Below, piece after piece: positions 61,594 to 64,000 of a DNA stretch of 64,000 nucleotides. How positions within the stretch are numbered: the stretch's first letter is position 1; every line of letters starts with the position of its first letter. Source of the stretch: an uncultured Clostridia bacterium (GTDB taxonomy: Bacteria; Bacillota; Clostridia; Christensenellales; CAG-917); NCBI GenBank assembly GCA_947581925.1, contig CANPWB010000001.1, forward strand, positions 83,776 through 147,775. Reading direction: 5' to 3'. The notes beneath the pieces are model-generated. The model saw nothing but the letters and a program-made list of their open reading frames with translations. It was not told the DNA's origin and searched no databases. The position numbers were made by a program, and so were the translations under genes.

Positions 61594-61899
61594 ATGTTGA
61601 ATTCGATCGCGTTAAATTTCAGTTCACTTCTCGGCGAGATCGCCTATGAAGTCCGCACAAATGTCAAGCTTGCGTTTGGCATACTTATGGTCATTGCGTC
61701 CATTGCGATAATCGTTGTCATCATGATGCAAAAGGGCACAAACGACGACGTCGGCGTCATATCCGGCTCGTCCGACACCTATTATGGCAAGAATAAAGAG
61801 CGCGGCAAGGAAAGCTTGCTCAAAAAGATTACGCTCGGGTTGTTCGTGTTCATCATGGTCTGCGCGGTCATATGCTTTGCAGTCGGCATTGCGGACTGA
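61594..61899 (+). CDS. secG: Protein-export membrane protein SecG
   Basis: 101-residue accessory subunit of the SecYEG channel. Two membrane helices (about 29-47 and 80-99) separated by a Gly/Ser-rich loop with the family motif MMQKGTNDDVGVISGSSDTYYGKN. The N-terminal 20 residues are longer than usual. Site CGGAGGTTCAATA. In many relatives rnr (RNase R) lies between secG and smpB; it is missing here. Confidence 0.92.
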   Translation: MLNSIALNFSSLLGEIAYEVRTNVKLAFGILMVIASIAIIVVIMMQKGTNDDVGVISGSSDTYYGKNKERGKESLLKKITLGLFVFIMVCAVICFAVGIAD

Positions 61900-61915
61900 G
61901 TTATATCGCCATACG

Positions 61916-61941
61916 CGGCTCGCTTGTCGGGCCGTTTTTTT
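61916..61941 (+). terminator. Terminator after secG
   Basis: CGGCTCG/CGGGCCG (one G-U), 5-base loop, followed by seven T; 16 bp after the secG stop. Confidence 0.85.
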
Positions 61942-62028
61942 ATGCAAATCGACAATATTTTCGTGCGGAGCGGGGCGCATACGCTTATGCCGCTTGCAAA
62001 TACGCGCCGAAAAGAATATAATTTGAGT

Positions 62029-62484
62029 ATGGACAAAATTGTAGCTACAAACAAAAAAGCCTACCATGATTATTTTGTGGAGGACACATACGAAGCGGGA
62101 ATAGTTCTCGTGGGTTGCGAGGTCAAGTCGATAAGGCAGGGCGGAGTCAACCTGCGCGACAGCTTTGTCATAATCAAAAACGGCGAGGCTTTCCTCATCG
62201 GCGCGCACATCTCCCCCTACAAGATGGGCAGCTATTTCAATCCCGACCCGCGCCGTACGCGCAAGCTCCTCCTCAACAAGTACGAGATAAACAGACTGCG
62301 CGGCAAGGTGGAGCAAAAGGGATATACGCTTGTCCCGCTCAAGATATATTTCAAGGGCGCCCTCGTCAAGATAGAGCTGGGCGTCTGCAAGGGCAAGGAG
62401 CTGCACGACAAGCGTGCCGCCATCAAGGACAAGGAAAACAAACGCAATCTCGAGCGCGTTATGAAAGAATACAACACAAAATAA
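62029..62484 (+). CDS. smpB: SsrA-binding protein SmpB
   Basis: Binds tmRNA for trans-translation. 151 residues. Family marks: [55 protein letters not shown] and [19 protein letters not shown]. Start at 62029; the upstream frame lacks a ribosome-binding site and crosses the secG terminator. tmRNA (ssrA) is not next to it: an insertion element begins about 60 bp downstream. Confidence 0.97.
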   Translation: MDKIVATNKKAYHDYFVEDTYEAGIVLVGCEVKSIRQGGVNLRDSFVIIKNGEAFLIGAHISPYKMGSYFNPDPRRTRKLLLNKYEINRLRGKVEQKGYTLVPLKIYFKGALVKIELGVCKGKELHDKRAAIKDKENKRNLERVMKEYNTK

Positions 62485-62515
62485 CGTCTGATATATTTTT
62501 TAAAAGTATTTTTAT

Positions 62516-62540
62516 TGCCGCATTTTTTTGCGGCATTTTA
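62516..62540 (+). terminator. Terminator after smpB
   Basis: TGCCGCA/TGCGGCA stem with a T-rich loop followed by TTTTA, 31 bp after the stop. Confidence 0.75.
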
Positions 62541-62562
62541 ATAAACGGGGCAAAAGAAAAAA

Positions 62563-63471
62563 TTATAATATGCTCATTTTGTACATAGCCTTGAATTGCA
62601 CGGGGCTCAGCCCATTCAATTTGAGGGATATCCTATCGTTGTTGTAATAGAGAATGTACTCCTCGAGGCATCGGACAAACTCATCCGCCGTCATAAATAT
62701 CTCGCCGTAATACATCTCTTCTTTCAATCTTCCGAAGAAATTTTCCATGCTGCTGTTGTCCAGACAGTTGCCTCTGCGGGACATGCTTTGCGTGATATTG
62801 TGCTCTTTGAGCATCTGCTGAAATTCGCTCATCTGATACTGCCACCCTTGGTCGGAGTGAAGTATCGGCGTAGCGGTGGAGGGCAATATTTCAAACAACT
62901 TGTTCAGCATATCCCTCGTCTGTTCAAAGTTCGCCATATAAGATATTGAATAGCTCAATATCTCTCTGTTGTACAGGTCCATCACGGGGGACAGATAAAT
63001 TTTGGCTTGGCACACCGTGAACTCCGTTATGTCTGTCACAAGTTTTTTGTACGGCTCCGTCGCCTCGAAGTCCCTGTTTATGATGTTCGGCGCCACTCTG
63101 CCGATATTTCCGTGATATGACCTGTAGGGCTCTATAGGCGTAAGATCGTTGTCCGTATAGCGCGGGACGGCGCCCACGGCGTCCCCTTGAAGAGACGGCT
63201 TTTTGCTGTTTTTTCCTTGTATGCCAAGCCCCCTCATAAGTTTCTGTACCGTCTTATGATTGACTTTATAGCCGAGCTGTCTGAGTATCTCGAGTATCCT
63301 TCTATATCCGTATCGTCCCTTGTTTTGGGCGAATATCCTCGCTATTTCCTGCCGCTCTTTGGCGTATTTGTCGGGCTTTGGTTTGCAGTTATAGTAGTAT
63401 GTGCTCCTTGCGACTTGCGCAACTTGCAGCAATTGACGGAGAGCATATTGCTGCCTTAGTTCGGAGATCAC
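62563..63471 (-). CDS. IS3-family transposase, catalytic part (OrfB)
   Basis: 302-residue DDE integrase-type transposase. N-terminal HTH_21 region (YGYRRILEILRQLGYKVNHKTVQKLMRGLGI), rve core with catalytic Asp in VTDITEF, second Asp in LHSDQGWQY and Glu in SSMENFFGRLKEE. Intact and full length. It starts with GTG overlapping the OrfA stop by 4 bases in the -1 frame; CAAAAAGC just before the overlap could be the shift site used by this family to make the OrfAB fusion. Confidence 0.95.
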   Translation of the reverse strand: MISELRQQYALRQLLQVAQVARSTYYYNCKPKPDKYAKERQEIARIFAQNKGRYGYRRILEILRQLGYKVNHKTVQKLMRGLGIQGKNSKKPSLQGDAVGAVPRYTDNDLTPIEPYRSYHGNIGRVAPNIINRDFEATEPYKKLVTDITEFTVCQAKIYLSPVMDLYNREILSYSISYMANFEQTRDMLNKLFEILPSTATPILHSDQGWQYQMSEFQQMLKEHNITQSMSRRGNCLDNSSMENFFGRLKEEMYYGEIFMTADEFVRCLEEYILYYNNDRISLKLNGLSPVQFKAMYKMSIL

Positions 63472-63659
63472 TTCCGCTTTTTGCCGTTCTCTTGCTCTTC
63501 CTTTCGAACTAAGGCGTCCAATTTTTTTAGATATATATTCTCCATCTTCAAACTTTCGTTTTCTCGTTTCAGTCGCTCGTTTTCTTTTTTTATCTCCTCG
63601 ATCTCTTCCAAGGATAAAATACTCTTGTTCGGCGTACTTTCGCCTCCGCGCTTTTCCAT
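63468..63659 (-). CDS. IS3-family OrfA, short form without HTH
   Basis: 63-residue coiled-coil (leucine-zipper) segment: SLEEIEEIKKENERLKRENESLKMENIYLKKLDALVRKEE. This is the C-terminal part of a usual OrfA. The N-terminal helix-turn-helix that binds the ends is absent: the promoter at 63775-63803 leaves room only for a start near 63659, behind GGGGGAGAAAAAGG. Either the element has lost this part or it is a variant whose OrfA is only the zipper. Confidence 0.65.
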   Translation of the reverse strand: MEKRGGESTPNKSILSLEEIEEIKKENERLKRENESLKMENIYLKKLDALVRKEEQENGKKRK

Positions 63660-63774
63660 TGCCTTTTTCTCCCCCTTGTTTGATATATAACGGCGCCTCG
63701 TTGTTTTGTCGCTTGCAGCTTTATAAGCCTTTCTCCCGCGAGGCAAGGTAGTTTGCAGGGCAGGGAGGACACTC

Positions 63775-63803
63775 ATTCTACCGCAAATTATTTCTCTCGT
63801 CAA
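63775..63803 (-). promoter_or_regulatory. Promoter of the transposase genes
   Basis: On the minus strand TTGACG (63803-63798), 17-base spacer, TAGAAT (63780-63775). Confidence 0.65.
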
Positions 63804-63925
63804 GTACAAAAATTTTCATGGTATTCCTATATTTTCTGTTTTTCGTGCTTTTTTCTTGACACATATATTGATTTTCAAGGATTTTTGCCTTCGAAAAAGC
63901 GTCCAACTTTTGGGGGTCATAACAT

Positions 63926-63948
63926 ATTTGGGAGAAGAATGCCCAAAT
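63926..63948 (+). promoter_or_regulatory. Inverted repeat before the last gene
   Basis: ATTTGGG-N9-CCCAAAT lies just outside the insertion element end and about 20 bp before the start codon at 63969. It could be an operator or a 5' hairpin. Confidence 0.45.
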
Positions 63949-63968
63949 GTATTCAACAAGGAGGAATT

Positions 63969-64000
63969 ATGAAAAAAATCAACTTCAAACTGTTGATCGT
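63969..64000 (+). CDS. Start of an exported protein or lipoprotein gene (3' partial)
   Basis: AAGGAGGAATT followed by ATG and codons for MKKINFKLLIV, which look like the start of a signal peptide. Only ten full codons lie in the window, so nothing more can be said. Confidence 0.6.
   Translation, partial: MKKINFKLLI

Larger units (their letters stand above)
62546..63924 (-). mobile_element. IS3-family insertion element (IS150-like group)
   Basis: Contains two overlapping transposase frames on the minus strand. On the side next to 63924 the end is recognisable: on the minus strand TGTTATGACCCCCAAAAGTT followed by GGACG (63899-63923), like IS150-group termini. On the side next to smpB no matching inverted copy is seen between 62485 and 62563, so the element is shortened or has a diverged end; the left boundary given is approximate. 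No target duplication could be identified. Confidence 0.8.

Noticed and set aside
62485..62563. tmRNA (ssrA) after smpB
   Set aside because: The gap is too short and contains only a terminator; the sequence beyond is transposase. No tmRNA tag or acceptor end is visible.

Overview
This window looks like a chromosomal segment from an anaerobic, endospore-forming member of the Bacillota (class Clostridia), probably an uncultured gut-type lineage. The evidence is spoIVA, yqfC and yqfD (sporulation), the Firmicute-type block yqfC-yqfD-phoH-HD-ybeY-era-yqzL-recO, a DnaD-like/DnaI helicase-loading pair, RNase J, and many lipoproteins with an LAAC lipobox. I cannot name a species. Most coding DNA is of moderate GC content. 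The exception is an AT-rich block at about 10.9-12.1 kb that looks acquired.

Layout: 0-4 kb holds the 3' part of a BmpA/NupOPQ-type nucleoside ABC importer. 4-6.4 kb carries DnaD-like and DnaI proteins on the minus strand. 6.6-12.9 kb is accessory: small proteins, a strong promoter driving a long hairpin plus terminator (candidate structured RNA or leader), a large BspA-like leucine-rich-repeat lipoprotein, and an AT-rich pair with a two-helix membrane protein. 13-22 kb has a CtpE-like P-type ATPase, a ribbon-helix-helix protein facing a tail-anchored membrane protein, tpiA and gpmI, and several copies of a composite palindromic repeat placed at gene 3' ends. 22-24 kb is an ECF sigma factor with a matching ECF-type promoter and two putative membrane-bound regulators built of a repeated GTAT-EE module. 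24-27.2 kb is the metNIQ methionine importer behind a short leader ORF rich in Met codons and a terminator. This is the most unusual regulatory arrangement in the window.

27-36 kb: a possible YtxC-like protein, RNase J, a glycosyltransferase-like protein, Der, an aminotransferase and SpoIVA. 36-40 kb: a tetrahydrofolate riboswitch ahead of folC-folE-folP-folB/folK. 40-45 kb: a type IIA topoisomerase pair, then a DUF1846 protein, oligoendopeptidase F, a lipoprotein and a DnaB helicase with a long acidic tail. 51-60.8 kb: the sporulation/ribosome-maturation/repair block, a WG-like lipoprotein, threonylcarbamoyl-AMP synthase and a YwlE-type phosphatase. 61-64 kb: a ferritin-like protein, SecG, SmpB, an IS3-family element with one recognisable end, and the first codons of another gene.

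Regulatory content is rich: a folate riboswitch whose expression platform overlaps the folC ribosome-binding site, a candidate Met-codon attenuator, a candidate leader RNA, an ECF autoregulatory promoter, and a dispersed family of intergenic palindromes that probably doubles as transcription terminators.
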